A DNA stretch of 5,319 nt from Bog-877 sp049518775 (lineage in GTDB: Bacteria > Chloroflexota > Dormibacteria > Aeolococcales > Bog-877), in assembly GCA_049518775.1 (NCBI GenBank), contig JBEKRL010000106.1, positions 1 to 5,319 on the forward strand, given 5' to 3'. A program made the translations under genes and the position numbers. A model generated the notes under the pieces. The model was not told where the DNA came from. It worked only from the letters and a program-made list of their open reading frames with translations, and searched no databases. Positions 4,810-5,319 of this stretch are shown in pieces. Each line of letters starts with the position of its first letter. The first letter of the stretch is position 1.

Positions 4810-5319
4810 CGATGGGCTCCATCCCGAACTAGGAGAGATGCAAGTCCTGCGTAACCAGAGTTCGCCGTGTGCAGGTTCACAAGGGCCACCCCGCAAGAGG
4901 CCGGCGCACCGCTCGTCGCTGGCGTGGCCAACGCTCCGGGATCCCGCTGCGCCAGTGCGCCCCGCGCCGGAGCCAGCGGACTGAACCGGAGCGGGACGGT
5001 CCCATGCCCGTACCAGCTGTCCGCCACCAGGGACTCGACCCGGAGCCAATGGTGGGCCGCCCAACCCTCCGCACGATCGAGGGCTGCGAGTGAGTCGTCG
5101 TAGAGGTGGGCGAGCAGGAAGCGCGCGATCCCTGGCCCCGCCCAGATGCGCCCGTGGTCCCAGGCGGCGGGGCAGCGGGGCTCCGGGCCGTCCCCATCGC
5201 CCGAGGGGAACCGGCAGCGCCCTATGAGGAGCCCGTGCACACATGGGCGGGCCGCTAGCAGGCGATAGTCGTGCTGGAGCGCCCAGGCCTGGGCGCGCTC
5301 CCGGGTCTCCCCATCCCCG
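4803..5319 (-). CDS. Element-type protein of unknown function, N-terminus beyond right edge
   Basis: The frame is open from the right edge (first full codon at 5318) to TGA at 4803-4805, giving at least 171 residues. Visible stretches include ERAQAWALQHDYRLLAARPC near the cut end and then a region with spaced Cys. Next comes AAWDHGRIWAGPGIARFLLA, and V-A-D-S-W-Y-G-H-G-T-V-P-L-R-F. The D-H-x-x-x-W, then S-W-Y-G-x-G-T-V layout reminds me of short uncharacterised proteins found on actinobacterial plasmids, phages and integrated elements. I cannot name a domain. A GTG at 5240 is possible as a start, but the coding-like sequence continues upstream of it. The stop overlaps the GTG of the ParB-methyltransferase gene by 7 nt, showing translational coupling and one operon. 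The last 45 residues are Ala/Gly-rich. Confidence 0.75.
   Translation of the reverse strand, partial: GDGETRERAQAWALQHDYRLLAARPCVHGLLIGRCRFPSGDGDGPEPRCPAAWDHGRIWAGPGIARFLLAHLYDDSLAALDRAEGWAAHHWLRVESLVADSWYGHGTVPLRFSPLAPARGALAQRDPGALATPATSGAPASCGVALVNLHTANSGYAGLASLLVRDGAHRW

Overview
The window is very GC-rich and uses GTG as well as ATG starts. Many codons end in G or C, and the tRNA remnant has an encoded CCA. This suggests a high-GC actinobacterium; the exact lineage cannot be read from the sequence. No core metabolic gene is visible. Everything recognisable is typical of mobile or accessory DNA, so this looks like the junction of one or more integrated elements.

Left part (1-1471): a plus-strand gene encodes a free-standing HIRAN-domain protein (277-834). 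A convergent minus-strand gene (949-1242) encodes a small protein of unknown family with a good ribosome binding site. At 1472-1521 lies the 3' part of a tRNA-Thr(CGT) gene: anticodon arm, T arm, 3' acceptor strand and CCA. It has no 5' part. Such a fragment is the usual scar of site-specific integration into a tRNA gene. Its orientation says the element lies to the left and that an intact tRNA-Thr gene should sit beyond the left edge. A 12-bp-period direct repeat 39 bp upstream may be integrase arm-site DNA.

Middle (1522-2989): a small serine recombinase (resolvase/invertase family) is encoded on the minus strand (1701-2318). It is preceded by about 670 bp with no convincing gene. That stretch holds two strong inverted repeats (2430-2454 and 2736-2776) that look like protein-binding or recombination sites, and one doubtful small cysteine-containing ORF.

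Right part (2990-5319): a tight minus-strand operon. In transcription order it contains a protein running off the right edge, a ParB-like/DNA methyltransferase fusion coupled to it by a 7-nt overlap, a small Cys4 zinc-finger protein overlapping the methyltransferase 3' end, and a 78-aa zinc-ribbon protein. The methyltransferase is broken. Its DPPW motif and its GAGTF motif are in different frames, and the segment normally between them is missing. The 78-aa gene carries five tandem GCCA units in its coding region, with all three frames open across them, so its C-terminus could switch by slippage.

As a whole, the right operon looks like an element-borne DNA-modification module with a decayed methyltransferase, next to a resolvase. 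The left part is the distal end of a tRNA-integrated element. The two may be tandem or nested insertions.
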